Positions 1-7,775 are shown, counted from the stretch's first letter. The stretch: DNA of 64,000 nucleotides from Actinomyces israelii DSM 43320 (GCF_000711965.1 NZ_JONS01000005.1:1-64000), one strand, 5' to 3'. Notes: generated from the letters alone by a model not told the origin. A program made the numbers and translations.

Positions 1-1
1 A

Positions 2-184
2 CGGCCGCCGGCGCCCCGGAACCAGGCCGAGACCGAGGACCCGGACCAGGACCTGCCCGGCGCCGGGACGCAGGACGCGACCCAGTCGCTGGCGCACACG
101 ACCAGGATGCGGCCCTTCCTGCACCCCCTCGTCACCTACACCAGGACCCGCTACCCGCGCATGGGCACCCACCGCCCCCCGTGA
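2..184 (+). CDS. C-terminal fragment of unknown protein (cut by window edge)
   Basis: An open frame enters from the left edge and ends with TGA at 182-184. The visible 60 residues are rich in Glu, Asp, Gln, Thr and Pro, then turn basic at the end (RMRPFLHPLVTYTRTRYPRMG). No family is recognised. Its stop overlaps the GTG of the next small gene by four bases (GTGA), the normal sign of translational coupling, and this is the main reason to believe the frame is real. Overlapping tiny genes of this kind are common in conjugative or integrated elements, but nothing visible proves that here. Confidence 0.5.
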   Translation, partial: RPPAPRNQAETEDPDQDLPGAGTQDATQSLAHTTRMRPFLHPLVTYTRTRYPRMGTHRPP

Positions 185-315
185 ACCGCACAGCCCAAGA
201 ACGACCCCGGCTCCACCAGCGGCGCACCGGCCTGGACACCACCTTCCTGACCCTCGCGTGCCTGATACTCCTAACAGCAGTAGACGCAGAAACCTACAAG
301 ATCATCCTCAAATGA
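181..315 (+). CDS. Small single-pass membrane protein (44 aa)
   Basis: A GTG start at 181 overlaps the stop of the preceding gene (GTGA). The 44-residue product has a basic, Arg-rich N-terminus (about 18 residues) followed by one hydrophobic segment (TFLTLACLILLTAV) and a short polar tail, so it should be a small inner-membrane protein with N-in topology. No family is recognised. A hairpin follows 18 bp after the stop, so it is probably the last gene of its transcript. Confidence rests on the coupling and the clean membrane segment; the gene is too short for more. Confidence 0.5.
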   Translation: MNRTAQERPRLHQRRTGLDTTFLTLACLILLTAVDAETYKIILK

Positions 316-332
316 CCTACAGAACACGAGAA

Positions 333-360
333 GGGGCCCGCACCACACGGTGCAGGCCCC
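333..360. terminator. Hairpin between convergent genes
   Basis: Arms of 12 bases (333-344 and 349-360) with one internal mismatch and a 4-base loop ACAC. It lies between the end of the small plus-strand gene (315) and the end of the minus-strand DUF1828 gene (378), so it can stop transcription from both sides. There is no clear T-run. Confidence 0.55.
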
Positions 361-377
361 CGCCCTCTGTTGTTACT

Positions 378-1085
378 TCAGACGGTGGCCGGAAGCCTGT
401 CGACGATGCCGGCGAGCCGTTCGTCGAAGTCGGAGCCGTATGGCAGCAGAGTGCTTGCCTCCGAGCGCTCGCGCGACGGCTCGTCCCGTCCGCTCAGCGT
501 CTGGAACACAGCCAGTGTTCTCCCCTCGGACTCGATCGAGGCGGTGACGCGCTTGCGCCGGCCGGAGCGCAGCCCTACCGTGTTACTGCGCACCAGCCCT
601 CGCGCTGCTACCGCCGAGCTGGACATGAGGTCTGCGATCTGTCGGAAGATCTTCGTCGTGAACCGCTCCCCCTCGCGCTCGCGAATGAAGGCGAGACCCT
701 CCGCGCGTACCGCTGCGAGAGCCACGAGGTTGAGAACGTCGCCGATATTCTCGTTGGCGGTCCGGGCCGTGATCTCACCGCCCTCAGTACCCGGGTCGCC
801 GGGAACGAACGCTCCTGCCGGTCGGGCGATCCTGTCCCAGGCTGTCAGGAAGAACGGGGAGTCGGTTGCTGCGCCGGCGGTGCGGAGATGAGACATGGTG
901 GAGCCGTCGTCGGTGATGACCCACCCTCCGGCGCTGGCGCGCACGGACAGGACGACGCCGTCGTTGTCACTGTAGTAGGCGGGCACCCAGACGACGAGTC
1001 CGTCGGGTGTCTCCATCGCCTCGAGCCCGTCGTTGAGGGCTCCCAGGTACTTGGAAGTCATGGTCCTGGCGTCCACGCTGATCAC
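378..1085 (-). CDS. DUF1828 domain protein
   Basis: The 235-residue protein has the N-terminal DUF1828 look: a VWVPAYYSDNDGV stretch, then the WVITDDGSTMSHL motif (about residues 53-65). Function is unknown; DUF1828 proteins are often found in mobile or defence-associated neighbourhoods. I chose GTG at 1085 rather than the longer ATG at 1115 because a strong Shine-Dalgarno (AAGGAGG) sits 4-5 bases upstream and the GTG overlaps the TGA of the preceding gene as GTGA. The longer frame would overlap that gene by 34 bases. It is the last gene of a three-gene minus-strand cassette (1583 to 378). Confidence 0.8.
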   Translation of the reverse strand: MISVDARTMTSKYLGALNDGLEAMETPDGLVVWVPAYYSDNDGVVLSVRASAGGWVITDDGSTMSHLRTAGAATDSPFFLTAWDRIARPAGAFVPGDPGTEGGEITARTANENIGDVLNLVALAAVRAEGLAFIREREGERFTTKIFRQIADLMSSSAVAARGLVRSNTVGLRSGRRKRVTASIESEGRTLAVFQTLSGRDEPSRERSEASTLLPYGSDFDERLAGIVDRLPATV

Positions 1086-1390
1086 CTCTCCTCCTTCTCT
1101 GGCGGATCGACCCATGTCAGCGTGTCGGTAGACACGTGGCAGAGGCCGGCGAATGCCATGAACATCATGCGCCGATCGTCGTTGGTGACGCTAGAGGAGA
1201 TGGGGCACTCGGGGAATGAGTCGGGCACGAGGACGCACTCCTCGCCGCCGTCGGCACTGCGGTAGGTGTGCATGTGGGTGGCATGGCCGAATCCGTGCCC
1301 GTTGCCGTGGACGCAGACGCGGCGGATGGGCACGTCGGCCCCACGGTAAAGCAGAGAGATTGCCCAGGGGCGAGGCGTGTTGTACTGCAT
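1082..1390 (-). CDS. Unknown 102-aa protein, His-rich centre
   Basis: The product has a central His-rich stretch HGNGHGFGHATHMHTY (about residues 29-44), an acidic GGEECVLVPDSFPECP segment and a KEER tail. The four closely spaced HxH/HxxH arrangements could bind metal, but no known fold is recognised. It is translationally coupled to the DUF1828 gene (GTGA overlap) and lies 16 bp downstream of the 58-aa gene, so the three form one operon. It could be a toxin, an antitoxin or a modifying enzyme; nothing in the sequence decides. Confidence 0.65.
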   Translation of the reverse strand: MQYNTPRPWAISLLYRGADVPIRRVCVHGNGHGFGHATHMHTYRSADGGEECVLVPDSFPECPISSSVTNDDRRMMFMAFAGLCHVSTDTLTWVDPPEKEER

Positions 1391-1406
1391 CTGCAGGTAG
1401 ACGCCC

Positions 1407-1583
1407 TCAAACCTCGATGGTGCCGGTAAGAACCGTGACGCGGTTACGGACGTCGCGGGGCTTGTCTGAGGTCCACACCATCTCGCCGTCCGTGCGAGCC
1501 CCGGATGACTCCCCGAGCAGGTATCCCATCACCGCGGGGCTGATCGCCCCGACCGCGTGGCGCAGCCTCTCGCGCTTCACCAT
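1407..1583 (-). CDS. Unknown 58-aa protein, first gene of DUF1828 cassette
   Basis: ATG at 1583 is preceded by GGAGG with 5-base spacing and is preferred over the GTG 12 bases upstream, which overlaps the ribosome site. The product (MVKRERLRHAVGAISPAVMG...) has a basic N-terminus, a hydrophobic turn around residues 12-25 and a polar C-terminus. It has no recognised family and could be a truncated remnant of a longer protein. The gap to the next gene is 16 bp, consistent with co-transcription. Confidence 0.5.
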   Translation of the reverse strand: MVKRERLRHAVGAISPAVMGYLLGESSGARTDGEMVWTSDKPRDVRNRVTVLTGTIEV

Positions 1584-1771
1584 GAAGGCCTCCACCCGCC
1601 TGCCAGGCCGACCAGAACAGTTCCGACAGGGGTACGCCGACGCATAGAGAGTCCTTACCGGGAAGAGCCGGAGCCCTGAAGATGTTATGCGCTCACGGCT
1701 GGGATCGTGCGCGGTAGACGACCCTGACCGCAGGCGTCAGCTACTGCAACAGTTTTTACAGTGGGCGCGTA

Positions 1772-3130
1772 TCAGGCGGCTTCGCTCGTGCCTGCCGCGA
1801 TCTGTCGGCTCTCCCGGTACTGCTCGGCGGCGGGCTCCTCGGTGAACTCGAGCAGGTTGCCGGCGATCCTGGTCAGGGCGTCGCGGACCTCAGCGGGAGT
1901 GACGTAGAAGAACTCGCGGCGGTTGTTGATGCGGTTGACGCGCTTGTCTGCGAAGTGGTGGTGGAGGCTGGTCTCCACGCCTACCGCATCCTCGGAGAAG
2001 AACAGGGCGTGGACGTCGAAGTTGAATGGAACGGAGGCGTCGCCGAGCTCCTTGACCCGGTCCATCGGCTCGAGGCGGCGGGTCATGCCGATCTTGACCA
2101 TGCGCTCCCCGAAGGAGCCGATGTTGGAGATGACGTAGACGTAGCCGGCGCGGATGTTGGCGGTGCGGAAGTCGACGGTCTCGATCTCCGCGTCGACCTC
2201 CTCCATGCGCGTGCGCATCTCGACGGCCTCCTCGGTGCGCCCCTGCGCCTCCAGCTGAGCGAGGACGTTGCGGTAGTGGTCTCTCTGCTTGGCGAGGCGG
2301 TCACGCTCGGCCTGCAGCTCCTTCTGGGCCTTGCGCTCCTCGCGCAGCCGGGCCCGCTCCTCGCGTTCCGCCTCCTTCTCCGCCTTCTTCGCGTTCTGGT
2401 GCTCCAGGGCCAGCCGGAGCTCTTCGAGGCGCAGGTGGTGGTAGCGGTAGTCGATACTCAGATCGATCATGGTTCCGAGCCTCTGAGCCTGGTCGCGAGC
2501 ACGTTCTAGGCGCTTCCTGGCGGCCTCGCCGTTGCCGGCCTTGACAGTGAGGACGCAGTTCTCGGCCTCGGCGTTGTAGGCCCGCAGCATCATCTTGGAC
2601 ATGTCGGCCACGAACTTGCGGCCCTGGGCGGCCGAGTTGTTGAAGGTGAAGGTGGTGCTGGCCTGGACGGCCGTCTTGTCGCGAACCATCTTCTTGATCT
2701 TGGCCCTCGTGTCGTCGAGCCTCTCCTTGAGCCTTACAGAGGACTCTGCCGGGTGGGGGTAGCTGCTCAGTCCGGCGTCGGTGAGGACCTGGGCGTCAGC
2801 CAAGTGTACGTCGAGGTCCGCGAGCCGCTGGGCGCGGGACCTGATCTCTCGGTCGGCAGCCCTCACCTGCGCGTCGCGCTGGCTGAGGGCCGCGTCCAGC
2901 GCCTGAAGCCTCTGCTCGCCGTTGATCCGTCGGTCCTCCTGCTCTGCGTGGATGCTGTCATAGCGCGCCTGCTCCTGGGCCACGGCGTCGCGCATCCGCA
3001 GGACGTCACCGCCACCGGCCTGCACCAGGACCTGTCGTAGTGCGGCGATCTCCTGCTGCGCGGCGGCGTACGCCTGGTTTCCTGCCGCGATCTGCTGCTC
3101 GAGCTGGGCGATCTTCCTTGATCCGAACAC
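1772..3130 (-). CDS. DUF4041 coiled-coil protein with GIY-YIG (T5orf172) nuclease domain
   Basis: The N-terminal two thirds form long heptad-type helices: residues about 5-110, then the DUF4041 core around 130-240, then a very charged KAEKEAEREERARLREERK coiled coil at about 250-310. The C-terminal domain (about residues 325-420) is a GIY-YIG fold of the T5orf172/MUG113 type, with AGYVYVISNIGSFGERMVKI, MTRRLEPMDRVKELG and the late RREFFYVT strand. Such proteins occur in phage and mobile-element settings as putative nucleases. Start chosen: GTG at 3130, with AGGAG 7 bases upstream, rather than the ATG at 3169 that lacks a ribosome site. It stands alone, 188 bp from the DUF1828 cassette. Confidence 0.85.
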   Translation of the reverse strand: MFGSRKIAQLEQQIAAGNQAYAAAQQEIAALRQVLVQAGGGDVLRMRDAVAQEQARYDSIHAEQEDRRINGEQRLQALDAALSQRDAQVRAADREIRSRAQRLADLDVHLADAQVLTDAGLSSYPHPAESSVRLKERLDDTRAKIKKMVRDKTAVQASTTFTFNNSAAQGRKFVADMSKMMLRAYNAEAENCVLTVKAGNGEAARKRLERARDQAQRLGTMIDLSIDYRYHHLRLEELRLALEHQNAKKAEKEAEREERARLREERKAQKELQAERDRLAKQRDHYRNVLAQLEAQGRTEEAVEMRTRMEEVDAEIETVDFRTANIRAGYVYVISNIGSFGERMVKIGMTRRLEPMDRVKELGDASVPFNFDVHALFFSEDAVGVETSLHHHFADKRVNRINNRREFFYVTPAEVRDALTRIAGNLLEFTEEPAAEQYRESRQIAAGTSEAA

Positions 3131-3271
3131 AGACCTGCTCCTAAGAGATGCTTCGGGGGGCGAGCACATGATAGTCGCCTCTTTTATGCTTGTGCGACGG
3201 CGATTATGCGACGCGCGCGGAAAGGCTCCTGGAAGCCCTCGATCGCCCAGACGGGGTACATCGAGCTCGGC

Positions 3272-3301
3272 GGCGGTCGCCCCGGCGCCGGGGCGACCGC
3301 C
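3272..3301. terminator. Perfect 30-bp GC palindrome
   Basis: GGCGGTCGCCCCGGC is followed directly by its exact reverse complement. It sits 26 bp after the stop of the XRE gene (minus strand) and upstream of the GIY-YIG gene, so a stem-loop terminator for the XRE unit is the simplest role. A second GC-rich dyad (CCGGCCGGCCGACGGCCGG) follows at once. No T-run is present. Confidence 0.5.
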
Positions 3302-3327
3302 CGTCCGGCCGGCCGACGGCCGGCGGC

Positions 3328-3540
3328 TCAGCCTCCCGGCGCACCGCCGTCGTCGGGGCTGAAGACCTCATCGACCCGCAGCCCGAACACCTCGGCGATC
3401 GCGAAGGCCAGCCGCAGCGACGGGTCGTAATTGCCGTTCTCAATGGCGATGATCGTCTGCCGCGACACCCCCAGCGCCTCGCCGAGCTCCGCCTGGGTCC
3501 AGCGCCGCTCCCGGCGCAGGCTCCGCACCCGGTTCCACAT
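3328..3540 (-). CDS. XRE/Cro-type helix-turn-helix regulator (70 aa)
   Basis: The whole protein is one HTH_3 domain: VRSLRRERRWTQAELGEALG then VSRQTIIAIENGNYDPSLRLAFAIAEVFG, closing with the VDEVF motif typical of small Cro/YdcN-like repressors. ATG at 3540; the gene lies 17 bp downstream of a small multi-pass membrane protein. This pairing (membrane protein plus short XRE protein) is a recurrent Gram-positive arrangement in which the regulator controls its own operon. Confidence 0.88.
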   Translation of the reverse strand: MWNRVRSLRRERRWTQAELGEALGVSRQTIIAIENGNYDPSLRLAFAIAEVFGLRVDEVFSPDDGGAPGG

Positions 3541-3557
3541 GGCAGGCCGCCCGCGGG

Positions 3558-3935
3558 TCAGAAGTAGCGCCGCCGGGCCAGGAACGCCCCGAGCAGCCAG
3601 CCGGCCATGAGGATCGCGTAGGCCCACATGAAGGACAGGTCGGCCAGGCCGAAGGCCTGGAAGAGCCCGATCACCAGAATGATCGGGGTCCCGACGGCGA
3701 AACCGATGGCGAGGGACTCCACCACGAGGCTGCGGGCGAGCTCGTCCACGTCCCGCCAGTGCAGCATGATCGCGCGCACGAGCAGCACGACGGCGGGCAG
3801 CACGACGGCGGCGCCGAGCATCCGCCACGGCGGGGCCGCGGCCCGCCCGATGAGCAGGGCGACCGCGAGCAGCGCGCAGTAGGCCGCCATCGCCACGGAC
3901 AAGCGCACGAGGTAGCGGCGGGTCGCGGGCTCCAT
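3558..3935 (-). CDS. Small four-TM membrane protein, partner of XRE regulator
   Basis: The 125-residue product has four hydrophobic stretches (about residues 10-30, 38-56, 75-95 and 101-118) and ends FLARRRYF. The last helix and RRRYF tail resemble small DUF membrane proteins encoded next to short XRE regulators. ATG at 3935 was chosen because it begins just before the first hydrophobic segment. It is 29 bp downstream of the CPBP gene and 17 bp upstream of the XRE gene, so the three probably form an operon. Function unknown. Confidence 0.7.
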   Translation of the reverse strand: MEPATRRYLVRLSVAMAAYCALLAVALLIGRAAAPPWRMLGAAVVLPAVVLLVRAIMLHWRDVDELARSLVVESLAIGFAVGTPIILVIGLFQAFGLADLSFMWAYAILMAGWLLGAFLARRRYF

Positions 3936-3964
3936 GTTCCGAGGCCTCACAGGCTCCACCACCC

Positions 3965-4765
3965 TTACTGCAGCGACCAGATCAGCATGGGAAGCCCCAG
4001 TCCGAGCAGGTCCATCAGCCAGTGCCCGACGGCCAGCGGCGCCACCCGCCTGCGCCATGTGAGCAGCCCGGCGAACACGAGCCCGGCCAGGAAGGTCCGC
4101 ACCACGTTGGCGACCATGGCCTGGGCGTCGGGAAGGGCGAAGCCGATGTGCTGGAGGCCGAAGACGACGGAGGCCGCGAGCACGGCCCCGACCAGCCCGA
4201 TGCGCCCCTGGAGGCGGGGCTGGAGGTAGCCGCGGTAGAGGGCCTCCTCGGCGAGCCCGATGGTCACCGGCATGATCGTGATGCTGAGCACCCCGATCCA
4301 CAGGGGCACCGGAGGGTACGACGGCGCGGGCGGCGCCCCCTGGTAGGCGACGAGGTTGCCGACGAAGAAAGCGGGCATCCACGCGACCAGGATGATGAGC
4401 CCGCACAGCAGGCCCCAGCCGACGTCGGCGCCCCGGAAGCTCAGCAGGTCGGTCAGCCCGCGCCCCTCGGCGCGCAGAAGGCGGTGGACCAGGGCGAGGG
4501 TGACGACGTCGATCACGACGATGAGGACGTTCATCCACAGCAGGGGCCGCCCCATCGCCCAGAGCGCGGCGCCGAAGGCGATGACGAGAGCGGGCCGGGC
4601 CCCCATGGCCAGGGCCAGGCGGGACCAGGGGGTGCCGACGACGGGGGCTGCGGCGTCGGGAACCGCTGCGGCGTCGGGGGCGACAGGGGCAGCGGCGCCG
4701 GGAAGGGCGGGAGCGGCAGTGCCGGCGCCGACGCCCGGGGAGGCGGGATCGGAGGAGGAGACCAT
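3965..4765 (-). CDS. CPBP-family intramembrane glutamic endopeptidase
   Basis: The 266-residue protein has an Ala/Pro-rich N-terminus (to about residue 45) followed by eight predicted membrane helices. The family motif is intact: EEALYRGYLQPRL (catalytic Glu-Glu and Arg, about residues 178-190) and later VVFGLQHIGFA (motif 2 with His). CPBP (Abi/CAAX-protease-like) enzymes cleave membrane-embedded substrates; the substrate here is unknown. The start has no Shine-Dalgarno, but a promoter places transcription at or next to the ATG (separate entry), so the mRNA is probably leaderless. It leads a putative operon with the small membrane protein and XRE regulator. Confidence 0.87.
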   Translation of the reverse strand: MVSSSDPASPGVGAGTAAPALPGAAAPVAPDAAAVPDAAAPVVGTPWSRLALAMGARPALVIAFGAALWAMGRPLLWMNVLIVVIDVVTLALVHRLLRAEGRGLTDLLSFRGADVGWGLLCGLIILVAWMPAFFVGNLVAYQGAPPAPSYPPVPLWIGVLSITIMPVTIGLAEEALYRGYLQPRLQGRIGLVGAVLAASVVFGLQHIGFALPDAQAMVANVVRTFLAGLVFAGLLTWRRRVAPLAVGHWLMDLLGLGLPMLIWSLQ

Positions 4766-4772
4766 GGGCAGA

Positions 4773-4802
4773 AATGTATGGTTTCCTTGACATTTGCGTC
4801 AA
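4773..4802 (-). promoter_or_regulatory. Promoter of CPBP gene with TTGAC-N6-GTCAA dyad
   Basis: On the minus strand, TTGACG (-35, 4797-4802) and TACATT (-10, 4773-4778) are 18 bp apart. The expected start point falls at about 4766-4765, the ATG itself, fitting a leaderless message. The -35 lies inside a 16-bp dyad TTGAC-ATTTGC-GTCAA (4787-4802), a possible operator for the XRE protein encoded downstream. Confidence 0.55.
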
Positions 4803-4888
4803 GAGTCCTTCACATTTTGAGATAGCCCCGCCTCGCTCAGGGAAAACCCGGATGCCGTCCCCCGCGCCCTTCCCTACGCTGGTCAGTC

Positions 4889-5524
4889 GTGAGTACCACG
4901 ACGTCGCGACCCACTGCCCGCCGGCCCCGCTTCCTCGTCGTCGCCGGGCACCCCGACCCGCAGAGCTACTCCCACGCGCTGGCTCGCGCGTACGCCGACG
5001 CCGCCCAGCAGGCCGGCGCCACCGTCACCTTCCTGGACCTGGCGACCACCGACTTCGACCCGGTCCTGCGCGGGGGCTACCGGAAGCGCATGCCGGAGGA
5101 CCCCTTCATCACCCACTCGCAGAACGAGCTCGTCGCCTGCGACCACCTGGCCCTGGCCTTCCCCACCTGGTGGTCGGCCGAGCCCTCCCTTCTCAAGGGC
5201 TGGTTCGACCGGGTCCTCACGCCCGGCATCGCCTACCGGTACCGGACCGGCAAGCTGATGCCCGAGCGGCTGCTCGACGGTCGCACGGGCACCATCATCA
5301 CGACCTCCCACGGTCCGCGCCTGTGGACCCGGCTGGCGCCAGGAGGGTCGGTGTCCCGCGTCGGGCGCGCGGTCCTGGGCTACTGCGGGGTGCGCGTCAC
5401 CCAGTGCCTCGTCATGGGCGGCATGGAGGGCGAGAAGGACACCCCGCAGCAGCGTCGGGACTTCCTGGGGCTGGTCGCCGAGGCGGCGACCCGCGAGGTC
5501 GAGACCATCAGGCGCTCCCGCTGA
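4889..5524 (+). CDS. NAD(P)H-dependent oxidoreductase, flavodoxin-like fold (MdaB/YhdA-like)
   Basis: The 211-residue protein has the flavodoxin_2 pattern: strand and FMN-phosphate loop VVAGHPDPQSYSHALARAY (about residues 17-35), the conserved LAFPTWWSAEPSLLKGWFDRV block (about 88-108, binding the flavin ring) and PGIAYRY. Such enzymes are soluble two-electron quinone or nitro reductases. It starts with GTG at 4889, with only weak ribosome-site complementarity. It is divergent from the CPBP gene and followed by a non-coding stretch before the YoeB gene. Confidence 0.85.
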   Translation: MSTTTSRPTARRPRFLVVAGHPDPQSYSHALARAYADAAQQAGATVTFLDLATTDFDPVLRGGYRKRMPEDPFITHSQNELVACDHLALAFPTWWSAEPSLLKGWFDRVLTPGIAYRYRTGKLMPERLLDGRTGTIITTSHGPRLWTRLAPGGSVSRVGRAVLGYCGVRVTQCLVMGGMEGEKDTPQQRRDFLGLVAEAATREVETIRRSR

Positions 5525-5631
5525 GGCCGCCGTGCCCGCCGCAGGCGCGGCGACCCCGGCAGGCAGGTGCGGGCGCCCCGTGAGCCCCGACCGCCGGCGC
5601 ACTGCCACACAGGTCCGGTAGAGGGGCCGGC

Positions 5632-5886
5632 TCAGTAGTGGTACCGCACCTGGAGGATGATCAGGTCATCGCCATCGACGAGGTAGACGAGACGGTGCTC
5701 CTCGGTGACTCTCCGGGACCAGGCTCCGGGAGCGCCGTACCTGAGCCGCTCGGGCTTCCCGATTCCCTCATAGGGGTCGCGGAGCACGGCGTCGATCAGC
5801 CTGTTGACCCGCCTGAGGACGGTGCGGTCCGCGCGCCGCCAGTAGACGTAGTCCTCCCAGGCCGACTGGTCCCACACGAGCCTCAC
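5632..5886 (-). CDS. yoeB: YoeB-family toxin
   Basis: The 84-residue product matches the YoeB family in length and motifs: VWDQSAWEDYVYW, then IDAVLRDPYEGIGKPERLRY, then SRRVTEEHRLVYLVDGDDLIILQVRYHY with the terminal YHY. These are ribosome-dependent mRNA endonucleases of the RelE superfamily; Glu (about residue 46), Arg (about 65), His and Tyr form the catalytic set in the known family. GTG at 5886 gives the standard family length. The gene starts four bases after the antitoxin stop. Confidence 0.93.
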   Translation of the reverse strand: MRLVWDQSAWEDYVYWRRADRTVLRRVNRLIDAVLRDPYEGIGKPERLRYGAPGAWSRRVTEEHRLVYLVDGDDLIILQVRYHY

Positions 5887-5890
5887 GGGC

Positions 5891-6139
5891 TCAGTCCCGG
5901 TCCAGGTCGTGCCCCTCGGTCCGCCCGGTCCGGGCCCGCTCATAGGAGTCGAGGAGCCTGCGGGCATTCGCAGGGGACCGGAAGAGGTAGGCGGTCTCCT
6001 TCCACGCCTCGTACTCATCGGCGGGCATGAGGTAGGCGCGGCCCTTGCGTGAGACGATCTCGACCGCCTCACGATCCTCGTTCACCTGCTCGATCAGCGG
6101 GTACAGGGTCCGGCGGGCCTCACTGGCGGCAATGGACAT
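5891..6139 (-). CDS. yefM: YefM-family antitoxin
   Basis: The 82-residue product begins MSIAASEARRTLYPLIEQVN, continues with EIVSRKGRAYLMPADEYEAW and ends in a charged, probably disordered tail: the standard Phd/YefM layout of an N-terminal DNA-binding dimer and a C-terminal toxin-neutralising tail. ATG at 6139 has GGAGG with 6-base spacing; the GTG at 6142 overlaps this signal. It precedes and partners YoeB. The complex should repress its own promoter; an inverted repeat lies just upstream. Confidence 0.93.
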   Translation of the reverse strand: MSIAASEARRTLYPLIEQVNEDREAVEIVSRKGRAYLMPADEYEAWKETAYLFRSPANARRLLDSYERARTGRTEGHDLDRD

Positions 6140-6155
6140 CACTCACCTCCGACTC

Positions 6156-6172
6156 GTACCGCTTTATGGTAC
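6156..6172. promoter_or_regulatory. Candidate YefM/YoeB operator
   Basis: GTACC-N7-GGTAC inverted repeat, 17-33 bases upstream of the yefM ATG. Its place over the expected promoter and the GTAC cores fit autoregulation by the antitoxin. Motif match only. Confidence 0.4.
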
Positions 6173-6260
6173 AAGACGACGGCGCGCCGCGGAAGCCCTT
6201 CACACGGCCGCTCCAGCCGCCCCGTCATGCCGGCAGAATCAGGCGGCCGGCAGGCACCGT

Positions 6261-7775
6261 CTAGGCGGCTCTGGACGCGGTCCTGCGGCCGCGCCCGCGC
6301 CCGCCGCCTCCCGTGCGACGCCTCCCGCGCTGTCCGCCCTGCCGGTCACTCCGCCGGTCATCGCGCCGACCCGTCTGCCGGCCGCTCTGCTGCCCCCTGC
6401 GTCCGCCGGAGGGCCCGCGCCCGTAGCGCGGTCGGGTTCCGCGCCCCGCCTGCTCGGCCGACGCCCGCCCCGCAGGGCCGCCTCCCTTGACGGCGACGCC
6501 CTCGGGCATGTCCTCGGCGGCGACGACCGGGGCGACCTGGCCGACCAGGGCGGTCACGGCGTCGTCGTCGGGCCGGATGCGCTCGATGCCGGCCCGGATG
6601 CCGGCCTTCCTGAGCAGGGCCCGGACGTCCTCCTTCTGCTCGGGCAGCACGAGGGTGACGACGACGCCGGCGGCCCCGGCCCGGGCGGTGCGCCCGGAGC
6701 GGTGCAGGTAGGCCTTGTGCTCGGCGGGCGGGTCGACGTGGACGACCAGCTCGACGCCGGAGATGTCGATGCCGCGGGCGGCGATGTCGGTAGCGACCAT
6801 GACGTGGGCCTGGCCGGTGGAGAAGGCGCGCATGGCGCGCTCGCGCGCGTTCTGGCTCATGTTGCCCTGGAGCTCGACGGCGGGGATGCCGTCCCGGGTG
6901 AGCTTGCGCGCCAGGCGCCGGGCCAGGTGCTTGGTGCGGGTGAACAGGATGCGCTGGCCGGCACCGGAGGCGAGGCGGCGCACGACGCTGTCCTTGACGG
7001 CCTTGTCCGCCACCATCCACACGCGGTGGTCCATGGCGTCCACCGGCGAGGTCGAGGGGTCGACGGCGTGCTGGAGCGGGTCGTGGAGGAACTCGTCCAC
7101 GATCCGGTCGACGCCGCCGTCCAGGGTGGCGGAGAACAGCAGGCGCTGGCCGCAGGCCGGGGTGGCGCGCATAATGCGGCGCACGCCGGGCAGGAAGCCG
7201 AGGTCGGCCATGTGGTCGGCCTCGTCGAGGACAGTGACGGACACGTCGTCGAGGCTGACGACGCCCTGCCCCATGAGGTCGAGCAGGCGCCCGGGGCAGG
7301 CGACGACGATGTCGATGCCCCCGGCGAGGGCCTTCTCCTGGGGCCTCTGGGACACGCCGCCGAAGACGGTGGTCACGCTCAGCTCGAGCGCGTCGGCCAG
7401 GGGCCTGATGGTCTCGGCGATCTGGAGGGCGAGCTCGCGGGTGGGGGCCAGGACCAGGCCGATGGGGTGGCCGGCGCGGGCCATGTCCTCCTCGGCGAGG
7501 CGCTGGACGAGCGGCAGGGCGAAGGCGAGGGTCTTACCGGACCCGGTGCGCCCGCGGCCGAGCACGTCGCGCCCGGCGAGGGTGTCGGGCAGGGTCGCGG
7601 TCTGGATGGGGAAGGGGGCGGAGAAGCCGCGGGCGTCCAGGTCGGCCACGAGGTCGGCGTCGACGCCGAGCGAGGCGAAAGTCGCGGGCACGGCGGCGGG
7701 CGCGGCGGGCCTGGTGGCGGGCGCGGCCGCCTTGGAGCGGCGACCGGAGCGGGAAGAAGTGCGCGTGGTGGGCAC
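6261..7775 (-). CDS. DEAD/DEAH-box RNA helicase with RG-rich tail
   Basis: All helicase motifs are visible in order: Q motif FPIQTATLP, motif I GRTGSGKT, Ia PTRELALQ, Ib/GG, II as DEAD in LDEADHMADLGF, III SAT, IV, V DIAARGIDI and VI HRSGRTARAG. The C-terminal about 90 residues are an Arg/Gly/Gln-rich tail (GRGPSGGRRGQQ...), expected to bind RNA non-specifically as in RhlE/DeaD-type proteins. The likely role is RNA remodelling or ribosome assembly. GTG at 7775 (504 aa) is preferred: the open frame extends to 8300 but that part is compositionally unlike protein. Monocistronic. Confidence 0.9.
   Translation of the reverse strand: MPTTRTSSRSGRRSKAAAPATRPAAPAAVPATFASLGVDADLVADLDARGFSAPFPIQTATLPDTLAGRDVLGRGRTGSGKTLAFALPLVQRLAEEDMARAGHPIGLVLAPTRELALQIAETIRPLADALELSVTTVFGGVSQRPQEKALAGGIDIVVACPGRLLDLMGQGVVSLDDVSVTVLDEADHMADLGFLPGVRRIMRATPACGQRLLFSATLDGGVDRIVDEFLHDPLQHAVDPSTSPVDAMDHRVWMVADKAVKDSVVRRLASGAGQRILFTRTKHLARRLARKLTRDGIPAVELQGNMSQNARERAMRAFSTGQAHVMVATDIAARGIDISGVELVVHVDPPAEHKAYLHRSGRTARAGAAGVVVTLVLPEQKEDVRALLRKAGIRAGIERIRPDDDAVTALVGQVAPVVAAEDMPEGVAVKGGGPAGRASAEQAGRGTRPRYGRGPSGGRRGQQSGRQTGRRDDRRSDRQGGQRGRRRTGGGGRGRGRRTASRAA

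Noticed and set aside
4022-4825. Long plus-strand frame (267 codons) opposite the CPBP gene
   Set aside because: Asp/Gly/Glu/His-rich random composition; an antisense shadow of the CPBP gene caused by high GC at third positions.
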